Origin: an uncultured Halomonas sp.
GTDB lineage: Bacteria; Pseudomonadota; Gammaproteobacteria; Pseudomonadales; Halomonadaceae
Assembly: GCF_947501415.1 (NCBI RefSeq)
Contig: NZ_CANMVL010000009.1
Location: 62,001 to 126,000, forward strand
Length of the DNA: 64,000 bases
Reading direction: 5' to 3'
Shown: piece by piece, positions 34,452 to 41,868 of the stretch
Layout of the letters: the number at the start of each line of letters is the position of its first letter
How positions within the stretch are numbered: the first letter of the stretch is position 1
Notes under the pieces: model-generated
Seen by the model: only the letters and a program-made list of their open reading frames with translations
Told to the model about the DNA's origin: nothing
Databases searched by the model: none
Translations under genes and position numbers: made by a program

Positions 34452-35996
34452 TCATTCATCCGGTGGAGTGCATGGCTCAAGACATTCATTCTCGTCCACG
34501 ACCATATGCCGATCGACAAGGCTCTTCCGCGCACGCTGGAACGCTTGCCGAGCACTGGCCCGCTTGGTGTCCGGCTTCGCATCACAGAAGGCGTCTCGGG
34601 CCTCATCGACGCTGATTGCATGGCCATCGCACTGCTCCAGCAGAATATCGAGCAGCGTTTGCTCGTTGGCACTGAGCTGGCGTGCCGCGTTGAGCTGGTC
34701 GGCCATAGTGGCGCCATCCACGACAAGGCTGGTCAGCGGCTTGCCATCACGCTTCTGTCGCCCATGGATCTTCACCTTGCGCAGCTTCAGTGGAATGGCG
34801 GGCAGCGCCTCATCATACTTGTTTTTGGTCTGCTTAAAAGTCACCATGCCTTCGCCCGCCTTCTGCACGCTGAATTCCCAATCGCCCGCCGCTTTCAGGT
34901 TGGTAGAGCCGCGCATACGATCTTTGTCGGCTAGGCCGCTATGGTGAACCACCATGACAGCAGCCCCACGATCTCGAACACCCTTACAGCCTCGGATAAA
35001 GCCAGCGGTGGCGTCTGCGGCATTCTGATCTCCTTCCATGGTCTGACTAAGGGTGTCGAGAACCACTAGCGCGATACGCTGCCCTGTGCGTTCCTCGTAG
35101 GCCGCAAGCGCACAATTCAGCAGGTGGCCATCGTTGCCGTCCATCATCGGTGCAGCGGGCAAGATGCGCAGCATAGGGGCAGGAATCCCGGTTTCCTGCT
35201 CGATGGCCTTCTTCCGAACGCGAACGCCATTGGCGCCCTCTGCCGCCACGAATACGGCAACGCCAGGCTCCTCGACAGCAAAATCGTCGTTGTTCATCCA
35301 AGGCCGTCCAGTGGCGACGGCGTGGCAAATATCGAGTGCTACAAACGACTTCCCGACGCCTGACTCGCCGAATACAAACCCGAACGACTCGGCTGGGATC
35401 ATGCCGTTTACGACCATCTTTTGGTCGATAACGCGATCTAGGGCCTCGTCGTCGTCTTCCAGCAGAGCATCGAGCCACTCGTGGTGCTTCGGCTTGGGTT
35501 GCTTCGGCTTGGGCTTCTCGGTCTTCTGGGGGCGGATCGGCACCACGTTGGGCGGCAGCTCCCCGGTAAACCGCGAATCATCCACAGCATGGTCGCGAAT
35601 CATGGCCCTAATCGCCTCCAGTTCGCCCGTGGGGCCGCGCAGCAGCTCGATGGCTGTCTGGTATAGCCAACGCTCGGGATGGCTCTCAGGCTGGTCACAC
35701 TCGACGTAATCGACACTATGCAGGAACTCCCGCGTTTCCTTCCACTCTTCAAAGTCCTGCGCCGCATCATCAGCGTTTCCGCCACGCCATAGAAGCTCGC
35801 CATCCTCGCCCATGGTGATTTGCGCCAGCAGCGTCTCCGCCACTTCAAAGGCGTCTAGCTCTTCCAGGTAACATTGCTCTTCAAAATACTCGGCCAATGG
35901 AAGCCATGCCGGGTGCTGCTGTACCACATCCACGTCGAGCGATGCGCCATTGGTGTCGGTAAGCCATTTCTCGGCAGCTTGGGTAAAGTCGCTCAT
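34452..35996 (-). CDS. RepA-type AAA/RecA-fold ATPase (replicative helicase)
   Basis: 514 residues. An N-terminal helical region is followed by a Lys/Pro-rich linker at about 155-170. The ATPase core has Walker A GESGVGKS at 210-217 and Walker B IALVVLDTLS at 308-317, then VMVVHHSGLADKDRMRGSTNLKAA, as in RepA of RSF1010 and the AAA_25 helicases of satellites and plasmids. A C-terminal winged-helix-like region (ANEQTLLDILLEQCDG) follows. No primase domain is recognised. It most likely unwinds at the adjacent origin. It starts one base after the upstream HTH gene stop. Confidence 0.82.
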   Translation of the reverse strand: MSDFTQAAEKWLTDTNGASLDVDVVQQHPAWLPLAEYFEEQCYLEELDAFEVAETLLAQITMGEDGELLWRGGNADDAAQDFEEWKETREFLHSVDYVECDQPESHPERWLYQTAIELLRGPTGELEAIRAMIRDHAVDDSRFTGELPPNVVPIRPQKTEKPKPKQPKPKHHEWLDALLEDDDEALDRVIDQKMVVNGMIPAESFGFVFGESGVGKSFVALDICHAVATGRPWMNNDDFAVEEPGVAVFVAAEGANGVRVRKKAIEQETGIPAPMLRILPAAPMMDGNDGHLLNCALAAYEERTGQRIALVVLDTLSQTMEGDQNAADATAGFIRGCKGVRDRGAAVMVVHHSGLADKDRMRGSTNLKAAGDWEFSVQKAGEGMVTFKQTKNKYDEALPAIPLKLRKVKIHGRQKRDGKPLTSLVVDGATMADQLNAARQLSANEQTLLDILLEQCDGHAISVDEARDAFCDAKPDTKRASARQAFQRARKSLVDRHMVVDENECLEPCTPPDE

Positions 35997-35997
35997 A

Positions 35998-36204
35998 TTA
36001 CTGCACCTCCCCGGCGGTCAGGTGTTCGGGGCGGTGCTCAGATACCCATGCCGCAACCTCGGCAGGGTCGAACAGGGGGCGGCGCTGGATGCCGTAGCAT
36101 GCACAGGGGCGGGGGAAGGTTGGATGCTCGCTCCAGGCGCGAACAGAAGGCGTTTTTAGGCCGTAGACTCGGGCGAGGTCGCCGTATCCGTAAAGCTGTT
36201 TCAT
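35998..36204 (-). CDS. Small MerR/AlpA-like HTH protein
   Basis: 68 residues. The sequence MKQLYGYGDLARVYGLKTPS reads as a winged HTH of the excisionase/MerR type, and PLFDPAEVAAWVSEHRPEHL closes the fold. RBS GAGGG precedes the ATG. First gene of the repA unit behind the promoter at 36382-36410. Could be an excisionase, a regulator, or an initiator that binds the GCGACA motifs. Confidence 0.65.
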   Translation of the reverse strand: MKQLYGYGDLARVYGLKTPSVRAWSEHPTFPRPCACYGIQRRPLFDPAEVAAWVSEHRPEHLTAGEVQ

Positions 36205-36454
36205 GGGTAGCCCTCATGACAGTTCAGGTTGCCATGGGGGCGTTGAGACGCTAGACTAGCCCATGCATAAAGGAGCTAGGCAGGCACCACCCCCATGGTG
36301 CTTGTACTCACTAGATAGGCTCGGGCTCGTATCGTTGGCGCGATATGGGTTCGGGCCTTTCGCTTTTCTAGCTTATCAAGCATCTTACAATCATTTGTTT
36401 GATGCGTCAAGCATAGAGCCGAGTCGCTGTCTAATTGATTTTTCCTATCGCCAC
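36205..36454. other. Gene-free leader and promoter region of the repA unit
   Basis: Holds the promoter at 36382-36410 and a leader of about 170 bases before the HTH gene. I see only tiny open frames in the leader, none with a good ribosome-binding site. Confidence 0.5.
36382..36410 (-). promoter_or_regulatory. Sigma-70-type promoter of the HTH-repA unit
   Basis: On the minus strand TTGACG (36410-36405) and TAAGAT (36387-36382) are separated by exactly 17 bp. It lies directly after the terminator at 36455-36480. Confidence 0.7.
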
Positions 36455-36480
36455 AAAAAAGCCCCGCATCTCGGCGGGGC
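36455..36480 (-). terminator. Intrinsic terminator of the integrase-regulator unit
   Basis: On the minus strand GCCCCGC pairs with GCGGGGC over six bases and is followed by six T (36460-36455). It lies 16 bp after the KilA-N-like gene. Confidence 0.85.
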
Positions 36481-36496
36481 GGTGGAAGCGTGGCAG

Positions 36497-36868
36497 TCAC
36501 AAGCTTTTCGATATGGCTGTGTTCGCTTTCATATAGGCCGCAACGGCGCGGTATTCCGCAATGGCGGTGGCGGCTTCGCCAAGCTCAGCGTCGATGCATG
36601 CATAGTCCAGCTCACACTCAAACGCGTCCAGGAGATCGTCACCCGTGCGCAAGAACCGGGTAAAGGGGGTGTGCATGAAATTGGAACTCAGCAAGATATC
36701 ACCGTCCCGGCGGTCAGCAAGTTCTTCGAATCCATTATCCAGCCACTCAGTCATCACGCGGATGAATGCTCGGGTCTCTGGCAGCTTCAGGAATCTTTCT
36801 GCATCCTTACCATGAATCTCGGCAAGGAGAGTGGCGTTAAACCAGCCGGGGTTAATTGCAATAGTCAT
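36497..36868 (-). CDS. KilA-N-like DNA-binding protein
   Basis: 123 residues. The N-terminal part (GWFNATLLAEIHGKDAERFL, then ETRAFIRVMTEWL) follows the KilA-N pattern of an N-A-T strand, a G-K turn and a helix with W or L. The rest is helical and acidic. KilA-N proteins are DNA-binding regulators common in phages and satellites. The ATG follows the AlpA gene stop directly. Role here unknown. Confidence 0.55.
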   Translation of the reverse strand: MTIAINPGWFNATLLAEIHGKDAERFLKLPETRAFIRVMTEWLDNGFEELADRRDGDILLSSNFMHTPFTRFLRTGDDLLDAFECELDYACIDAELGEAATAIAEYRAVAAYMKANTAISKSL

Positions 36869-37054
36869 TTAAGCACGCTCCATTTGTTGGGTTTCCCATT
36901 GTTCAAGATCGGATGCACGCCAGCGTGTGCAACCCGGTGACAGTTTTACAGGCTTGGGGAATCGGCCTGATTGAGACCAGCGCCAAATAGTGGCGCGGGA
37001 AACGCCGTAACGTCCGGCCACGTACTTGTCTGAAAGATAATTCTCGATAGTCAT
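36869..37054 (-). CDS. alpA: AlpA-family phage transcriptional regulator
   Basis: 61 residues. The AlpA/MerR-type HTH is plain: LSDKYVAGRYGVSRATIWRW, then SGRFPKPVKLSPGCTRWRAS and LEQWE. AlpA proteins activate integrase/excision genes in P4-like elements and cryptic prophages. Start chosen at MTIENYLS. A GATTGCGACAGG sequence at 37076-37087 sits 22 bp upstream of the ATG. Confidence 0.85.
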   Translation of the reverse strand: MTIENYLSDKYVAGRYGVSRATIWRWSQSGRFPKPVKLSPGCTRWRASDLEQWETQQMERA

Positions 37055-37126
37055 GCTCTGCACCTGTGCGTATTTGATTGCGACAGGTACAGTTTCAGGC
37101 TTGGGCCTTTATGTATCGTGGGAAAC

Positions 37127-37139
37127 GTTCTAGGAGAAC
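37127..37139. promoter_or_regulatory. Small palindrome upstream of alpA
   Basis: GTTCT-AGG-AGAAC, perfect five-base arms, between the stop of the 222-residue gene and alpA. A possible operator; no clear promoter is seen with it. Confidence 0.3.
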
Positions 37140-37154
37140 TTTTACCCACGGCCG

Positions 37155-37820
37155 TTAGGGGCGCTGGACAGCAATAAACCTCTTGCCTTTGCTCATGGGG
37201 TTCTTTGACTCTTTCCACGCCGCCTTCGCGCTGGACACGCTGATGCCAGCCGCCATGGCTATATAGTGGGAAGCGTTGTGAGGCTTACCTTTATTCTCAT
37301 CGTTACCCGTTGGCGGGAGTCCTCCAATCTCTGCTAGTTCGTAAATAGACTCCACCAGGCAGGCGCGGCCCAAGTCTTTTTTACCGGCTGCACCACCTTG
37401 CTCTTTCGGTGGTGATCGAAACGCGAACTCTGCCAGTTCGGACGGCACTACCTCGCCCTGCTCTAATAGCTTCTGGAAGACGAGACGGCACGCTCCAAAT
37501 GCCACCTTGTGCCGGGATGCTTCCTCTATGAGGCGTTCGAGTTTCCCGTCCTCGCTTACGATATATCTAAGTCGGTCTTTAGCCTCCGCTTCGGCGGCTG
37601 CGGCATGGTTGGCACTGCCCGGCAGCATATGCCACGGCGAGGGCGTCCACTTCTCGCCGCTCTCGGTAGTAATTTCCACGCCTGTCGCCCATGCGTTGGC
37701 CTTAACCAGCGAGTCATAGCTCCCGCTGCGAATGTCGGACTTCGTCATGCCATATTTGCGCAGGTTGCGATCTAGAACTTCGCTGGCAATAACTTTTGCT
37801 GCATCTTCGGTAATGCTCAT
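37155..37820 (-). CDS. Hypothetical protein between integrase and AlpA
   Basis: About 221 residues, beginning MSITEDAAKVIASEVLDRNL. It has a helical, charged N-terminal half (RLIEEASRHKVAFGACRLVF) and a C-terminal part (YIAMAAGISVSSAKAAWKES) that could be a degenerate HTH. No family recognised. ATG 37820 follows GGAGG by seven bases; a GTG at 37826 is also possible. It starts three bases after the integrase stop, so it is co-transcribed with it. Confidence 0.6.
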   Translation of the reverse strand: MSITEDAAKVIASEVLDRNLRKYGMTKSDIRSGSYDSLVKANAWATGVEITTESGEKWTPSPWHMLPGSANHAAAAEAEAKDRLRYIVSEDGKLERLIEEASRHKVAFGACRLVFQKLLEQGEVVPSELAEFAFRSPPKEQGGAAGKKDLGRACLVESIYELAEIGGLPPTGNDENKGKPHNASHYIAMAAGISVSSAKAAWKESKNPMSKGKRFIAVQRP

Positions 37821-37822
37821 CC

Positions 37823-39109
37823 TCACGCCTCCTTGCGAATCGGGGTTACGCTGCCAGCCTTCGGCGCAGTGTTATTCAGGTAAGTCGCCCAATCGGCCAT
37901 TAGCAGGCGGCGCTTGTCGAGCATGTCGCCGCGCCTGTAGGCGGCCTCGGCCTTGTTGCGGATGGTATGCGCCAGCGCCTTCTCGATGGCCTCGCCGGGG
38001 TAGGCAGTACACTCGCCAGCCCAATCGCGGAACGTCGAGCGGAAGCCATGCTGTGTGACTGGTCGGTCATCCTGTTTCGGGTCGGTGTAGCGTTTGCCCT
38101 CGGGCTTGCTTTCGTTCATGCGCCTGATAACAGCCGCTAGGGTGGCATCGGACATTTGGCCACCACGCGGCGCCGGGAATACCAGTTCGTTACCTTCTAT
38201 GCGCGGAATCGCCTCCAGTAGCCTGATAGCGGTATCCGGAAGGGGGACACGGTGTTCACTGCCTGCTTTCATCCGGTCGCCAGGAATCGTCCACACCTTT
38301 TGCTCTAGGTCGATCTCGCGCCACGTTGCGCCCCGCACTTCGCCGGAGCGGGCAGCGGTCAGGATGGCGAACTCTAGCGCCTTGGCGGCCAATCCGTCGC
38401 GAGTGCGCAGGTCGGCCATGAACTCGGCGGCGCGGGCATAGGGAAGGGCAGCATGGTTTTTAGTCTTGGCGACCTTCGCCGGGGCCGGCAGCACCGCATC
38501 CAGATTGCCTTTCCAGCGGGCGGGGTTGTCGCCGCTGCGATGCCCGTGGACGGTCGCCCATGCCAGTACCGCCTCGACGCGCTGGCGAACGCGGGTCATG
38601 GTCTCGGTCTTCTTTTCCCATTCGGGTTCCAGCACCTTAATGACGTGGGTAAGGTCTACGTCCTTGACCGCCATCTTGCCAAGCACAGGGAAGGCGTAGG
38701 TCTTCAGGGTGTTGGCCCACTGCTGGGCGTGCTTGGGATTGCTGGCCTCTGCCTGCTTTTTCTCTATTACCTTGGCCGCTGCCTGCTCAAATGTGATTTC
38801 CTTCATCTGCTGAGCCAGCAGGCGGCTACGGGCCTCTTTACGCTCGGCTACTGGGTCGATGCCTGACTTGATCTTGTCTTTCGCCTCCAAGGCGCGTTCG
38901 CGGGCCTGGGCTAGCTTCACTTCAGGGAAGCCGCCTAGGCCAATGTCGCGGCGGCGATCGCCTATCTTAGTGCGCAGTATCCAGGAGCTGGCCATAGTGC
39001 TGGAAACGGTAAGGTAAAGGCCGGCCACACCCCCCACGGCGTGAAAGCCGGGTTTCTGCACCAGCCGCCGTACCTCAGTGGCGGTAAGCTCTTTTGCTCT
39101 CTTCGGCAT
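37823..39109 (-). CDS. int: Tyrosine integrase of the tRNA-Ser element
   Basis: 428-residue P4-type site-specific recombinase. An arm-binding domain of the DUF4102 kind lies at residues 1-90 (MPKRAKELTATEVRRL, GLGGFPEVKLAQARERA). Then come a core-binding domain and the catalytic domain. The active-site residues are the Arg in TAARSGEVRGATW, the His-x-x-Arg in VTQHGFRSTFRDW, the His in ALAHTIRNK and the Tyr in AAYRRGD. Start ATG 39109 has GGAG seven bases upstream. It integrates at tRNA-Ser; attR lies 159 bp upstream of its start. Confidence 0.93.
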   Translation of the reverse strand: MPKRAKELTATEVRRLVQKPGFHAVGGVAGLYLTVSSTMASSWILRTKIGDRRRDIGLGGFPEVKLAQARERALEAKDKIKSGIDPVAERKEARSRLLAQQMKEITFEQAAAKVIEKKQAEASNPKHAQQWANTLKTYAFPVLGKMAVKDVDLTHVIKVLEPEWEKKTETMTRVRQRVEAVLAWATVHGHRSGDNPARWKGNLDAVLPAPAKVAKTKNHAALPYARAAEFMADLRTRDGLAAKALEFAILTAARSGEVRGATWREIDLEQKVWTIPGDRMKAGSEHRVPLPDTAIRLLEAIPRIEGNELVFPAPRGGQMSDATLAAVIRRMNESKPEGKRYTDPKQDDRPVTQHGFRSTFRDWAGECTAYPGEAIEKALAHTIRNKAEAAYRRGDMLDKRRLLMADWATYLNNTAPKAGSVTPIRKEA

Positions 39110-39161
39110 GTCGCTACTCCAATCATCTATACCAACATAAATAATAACATTGGGTGATTTG

Positions 39162-39173
39162 GATTGCGACAAG
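39162..39173. promoter_or_regulatory. GATTGCGACA site upstream of the integrase
   Basis: GATTGCGACAAG, 53 bp before the integrase start, matches GATTGCGACAGG upstream of alpA (37076-37087) in 11 of 12 bases and contains the origin motif GCGACA. On the minus strand TTGTCG here could serve as a -35 element with TGTTAT 17 bp downstream. Confidence 0.4.
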
Positions 39174-39267
39174 CTAAGACAAGAGAAAAGGGCGTCCTCG
39201 TCTAAGAAGTTGATATTTAATGACTATTTGATAGATATTGCGGCGTGGTGAGACATGGCCTAGGCGG

Positions 39268-39282
39268 CCTGTCCCTCCGCCA
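39268..39282 (+). repeat. attR: 15-bp core copy
   Basis: Second copy of CCTGTCCCTCCGCCA, identical to the tRNA-Ser 3' end at 27556-27570. It marks the right end of the element. Confidence 0.9.
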
Positions 39283-39292
39283 CTACACCAGG

Positions 39293-39330
39293 AAAAGCCA
39301 CTGTTCTCAGTGGCTTTTTCTTTTTTTTAA
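39293..39330 (+). terminator. Displaced terminator of the original tRNA-Ser locus
   Basis: GCCACTG pairs with CAGTGGC over TTCT, preceded by AAAA and followed by a T-run of about 14 with one C. It stands just outside attR, where the tRNA would end before integration, so it is probably the chromosomal tRNA terminator. Confidence 0.8.
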
Positions 39331-39495
39331 GCCTCACTCCTGGTCCATGTGGTTCATCCCCTGACTCGGCGACTGCCTGAAGGCGACGGGTGACTCCTGG
39401 ATCGCCCGCCTTGCGACTAACTACGTCTTGTCGCCACCATGTTGGCTACCCTTACCTGGTTCCTGCCATAGCATCCTTTCCTCGAGGTGACCCGA

Positions 39496-40050
39496 ATGGC
39501 ATTGAAAGCCACGATTTACAAGGCAAGGCTGCAGATTGCCGATCTGGACCGCCACTATTATGGCGACCATGTGCTCACCCTGGCTCGTCACCCCTCGGAG
39601 ACCGACGAGCGGATGATGCTGCGCGTGCTGGCCTTCGCCCGACATGCCCATGAAGATCTCGCCTTCGGTCGCGGTGTCAGTACCGACAATGAGCCCGATC
39701 TCTGGGTGCGGAGCCTGACCGATGAGATCGAGCTGTGGATTCAGCTGGGGCAGCCGGATGAGCGCGAGATACGTCGTGCCTGTGGTCGCGCCCGCCAGGT
39801 GGTGCTCTATACCTACAGCGGTCAAGGAGCTGAGATCTGGTGGAAGCAGCTCGGCAGAAAGCTGGCCAACCTGGGCAATCTCTCCGTCTACGACATCTCG
39901 CCGGAGACCATGGCCGAGCTGGGGCAGTTGGCGCAGCGTGGCATGGAGTTCAATATCACCATCCAGGACGGCGCCATCTGGCTGGCCAATGCCGAGACGG
40001 CAGTAGAGGTTGGCATCGAGGTACGCCAGGAAGCCGGAACGCGTCGGTAG
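39496..40050 (+). CDS. yaeQ: YaeQ family protein
   Basis: 184-residue protein of the YaeQ family, a restriction-endonuclease-like fold of unsettled function, once proposed to affect transcription antitermination. Recognised by MALKATIYKARLQIADLDRH, the ARHPSETDERMMLRVLAFA segment and LWIQLGQPDEREIRRACGRA. ATG 39496 follows GAGGTG by six bases; a GTG at 39487 is less likely. First chromosomal gene right of the element. Confidence 0.9.
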   Translation: MALKATIYKARLQIADLDRHYYGDHVLTLARHPSETDERMMLRVLAFARHAHEDLAFGRGVSTDNEPDLWVRSLTDEIELWIQLGQPDEREIRRACGRARQVVLYTYSGQGAEIWWKQLGRKLANLGNLSVYDISPETMAELGQLAQRGMEFNITIQDGAIWLANAETAVEVGIEVRQEAGTRR

Positions 40051-40164
40051 TCGGTAGATCATGCCTGGCAGCTGATCCGTCAGGCGGCCCGCTGGCAAGG
40101 CCCTCTTGCGGGCAGGGGGAGGAGCTCGCAAAGTAGTGGGACGCCCGCTGCTGCGAGACACTCC

Positions 40165-40617
40165 ATGTCGACGCCTGACACCTTGCCCCGCCCGACACCC
40201 GCGGTTGCCGCTGCCGTGATCCGCAACGAGCGGATCCTGATGGTTCGCCGCGCCCATCCCCCGAACGCCGGGAGGCTGGCTCTGCCCGGGGGCAAGGTGG
40301 AGCCTGGTGAGACGCTGCAGGCCGCCGCCGAACGTGAACTGCGCGAAGAAACCGGGTTGCTGGCCAATGCGGGTGAGGTGCTTGCCGCCATCGATGTTCT
40401 CGACCATGACCCCATGGGCCATCTACGCTCACACCATGTGGTGGTCGTGCTGCGCATGGCGTGGCAGGGCGGTGAGGAGGCTGCGGCAAGCGACGCCAGG
40501 GAGCTGGTCTGGCTCGATCGGGACGCGCTGGAAAGGGCGGGGCCCGATGTCTGCAGCAGCGCGGCCAGGGTCGGTGGCGCGCTGTTGGCGGCAGGTGACC
40601 AGCAGAAACAGCGTTGA
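40165..40617 (+). CDS. NUDIX hydrolase
   Basis: 150 residues with a complete NUDIX box [20 protein letters not shown] followed by ETGL (about residues 43-66), preceded by [10 protein letters not shown]. The short single-domain form and the ending ([15 protein letters not shown]) resemble ADP-ribose pyrophosphatase-like or 8-oxo-dGTP-type enzymes; the substrate cannot be told from sequence. It stands between yaeQ and the BI-1 gene. Confidence 0.85.
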   Translation: MSTPDTLPRPTPAVAAAVIRNERILMVRRAHPPNAGRLALPGGKVEPGETLQAAAERELREETGLLANAGEVLAAIDVLDHDPMGHLRSHHVVVVLRMAWQGGEEAAASDARELVWLDRDALERAGPDVCSSAARVGGALLAAGDQQKQR

Positions 40618-40708
40618 GGTCCCGTGCATCAAGCTCTTGCGCGCGGAACTTCCAGCCGGCATGCTAGTCGATTGGCAAGATCAACTGACGTTAGGGAGCA
40701 CAGGATCA

Positions 40709-41383
40709 ATGGCCTACCAAGAGTCACAGATTAGCCGCCAGCAGAGTCAGGTGGGAGTCAGCAATACCAGCAAGGTCTTGCGCAACACCTATGGCCTGCT
40801 GGCCATGACGCTGCTCTTCTCCGCCGTGACGGCGGGCGCCGCCATGGCGATGGGTATCGAGCGCATGAACATTCTGGTGTTCTTCATCGGTGCCTATGGA
40901 CTGATGTTCCTGGTCCACAAGACGGCAAACTCCGCGATGGGGCTGCTGACCACCTTCGCCTTCACCGGCTTTATGGGCTTCACCCTGGGGCCGATCCTCA
41001 ACGCCTACCTGGCGATGCCCAACGGTGCCGCTCTGGTGATGAATGCTCTGGCGATGACCGGGCTGACCTTCATCGGTCTCTCCGCCGTGGCGCTGATCAC
41101 CAAGAAGGACTTCAGCTTCCTGGGCAACTTCATGATGGCGGGTGCCATCGTGCTGGTGCTGGCCATGGTCGCCGGGCTGTTCTTCCAGATCCCCGCGCTG
41201 ATGTTGATGGTATCCGCCGGCTTCGTGCTGTTCTCCTCCGCGGCGATCCTCTATCAGACCAGTGAGATCGTTCATCGCGCCGGTGAGACCAACTACATTC
41301 TGGCCACCATCACGCTCTATGTGTCGATCTACAACCTCTTCGTCAGCCTGCTCTCCCTGCTGGGTATCATGAGCAGCGACTGA
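40709..41383 (+). CDS. yccA: BAX inhibitor-1 / YccA family membrane protein
   Basis: 224 residues with seven hydrophobic segments. N-terminal LRNTYGLLAMTLLFSAVTAG, central ALAMTGLTFIGLSAVALITK and C-terminal ILATITLYVSIYNLFVSLLSL are family marks. In E. coli YccA is a substrate and modulator of the FtsH protease. Start at ATG 40709 after AGGA; the longer upstream frame overlaps the NUDIX gene and is a shadow. A strong GC hairpin follows. Confidence 0.92.
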   Translation: MAYQESQISRQQSQVGVSNTSKVLRNTYGLLAMTLLFSAVTAGAAMAMGIERMNILVFFIGAYGLMFLVHKTANSAMGLLTTFAFTGFMGFTLGPILNAYLAMPNGAALVMNALAMTGLTFIGLSAVALITKKDFSFLGNFMMAGAIVLVLAMVAGLFFQIPALMLMVSAGFVLFSSAAILYQTSEIVHRAGETNYILATITLYVSIYNLFVSLLSLLGIMSSD

Positions 41384-41407
41384 CAGCGCGAGTCACGCGA
41401 GACAGGG

Positions 41408-41438
41408 CTGGCCCCGCTTCGGCGGGGCCAGTCTGTTT
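41408..41438 (+). terminator. Terminator after the BI-1/YccA gene
   Basis: CTGGCCCCGC pairs with GCGGGGCCAG over a TTCG loop, followed by TCTGTTT. A strong ten-base stem with a moderate U-run. Confidence 0.75.
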
Positions 41439-41463
41439 GCAGGCCAGTTTCAGGAGTCGCCGG

Positions 41464-41856
41464 ATGCGCTATGCCATCCTTTTACTCGATGCGCCTTACA
41501 CCAGCCAGGCATCCCACTCCGCCTTGCGTTTTACCCGCGCGCTGCTGGCGCGGGGGCATGACGTCGAAGGAGTGTTCTTCTACCATGACGGCGTGCATAA
41601 CGCGGCCAGGCTTGCCGCGCCGCCACAGGATGAGCCACATCTGGTCGATGGCTGGGCCGAGCTGGCGCGGGAGCACGCCGTGCCCCTCCAGGTGTGCATT
41701 GCCGCCGCCCTGAGGCGTGGCCTGCTCGATGAACAGGAGGCCGCACGGCATGGCAAGCAGGGCGCGAGCGTTGCACCACCCTTCGAGCTGACGGGGCTGG
41801 GGCAGCTCGTCGACCTGGGTCTGCGCTGCGATCGCCTGATCACTTTCGGCCCCTGA
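41464..41856 (+). CDS. tusD: Sulfurtransferase complex subunit TusD
   Basis: DsrE-like sulfur carrier, 130 residues, part of the TusBCD hexamer that relays sulfur from TusA to TusE for 2-thiolation of tRNA wobble uridine. The relay cysteine is in the LQVCIAAALRRG segment around residue 78, as in E. coli TusD. Start MRYAILLLDAPYTSQA at 41464. First gene of tusDCBE. Confidence 0.93.
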   Translation: MRYAILLLDAPYTSQASHSALRFTRALLARGHDVEGVFFYHDGVHNAARLAAPPQDEPHLVDGWAELAREHAVPLQVCIAAALRRGLLDEQEAARHGKQGASVAPPFELTGLGQLVDLGLRCDRLITFGP

Positions 41857-41868
41857 GGAGAGCTTCCG

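Larger units (their letters stand above)
27556..39282. mobile_element. 11.7-kb integrated phage-like element (satellite or reduced prophage)
   Basis: Bounded by the 15-bp att repeats. Fifteen or so genes, all on the minus strand, from integrase (39109) to an 83-residue protein (27785). It has integration, regulation, replication, terminase, hub-like and tape-measure-like genes, but no recognisable portal, capsid, sheath, fibre or lysis gene. Transcription units are separated by intrinsic terminators at 36455, 34408 and 32072, each followed by a recognisable or candidate promoter. Genes inside the modules overlap by ATGA, TAATG or TGATG and show no frameshift, so they appear maintained. The integrase lies at the end far from the tRNA. 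Confidence 0.85.

Noticed and set aside
33929..34615. 228-codon plus-strand frame over the GCGACA array
   Set aside because: Its Arg/Thr-rich product simply reads the repeats. It has no RBS and runs into the 3' end of the RepA gene on the other strand.
36276..36500. 74-codon minus-strand frame between the KilA-N and HTH genes
   Set aside because: It spans an intrinsic terminator and the promoter of the next unit, and has no recognisable domain.
36263..36940. 225-codon plus-strand frame opposite the KilA-N and AlpA genes
   Set aside because: Antisense to tightly coupled genes of the element; no RBS and no motif.
27556..39282. Complete functional prophage
   Set aside because: No portal, capsid, tube, fibre or lysis gene can be recognised, and 11.7 kb is too short for the missing modules.
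39421..40422. 333-codon frame antisense to yaeQ and the NUDIX gene
   Set aside because: Covers two recognisable genes on the other strand and has no family features.
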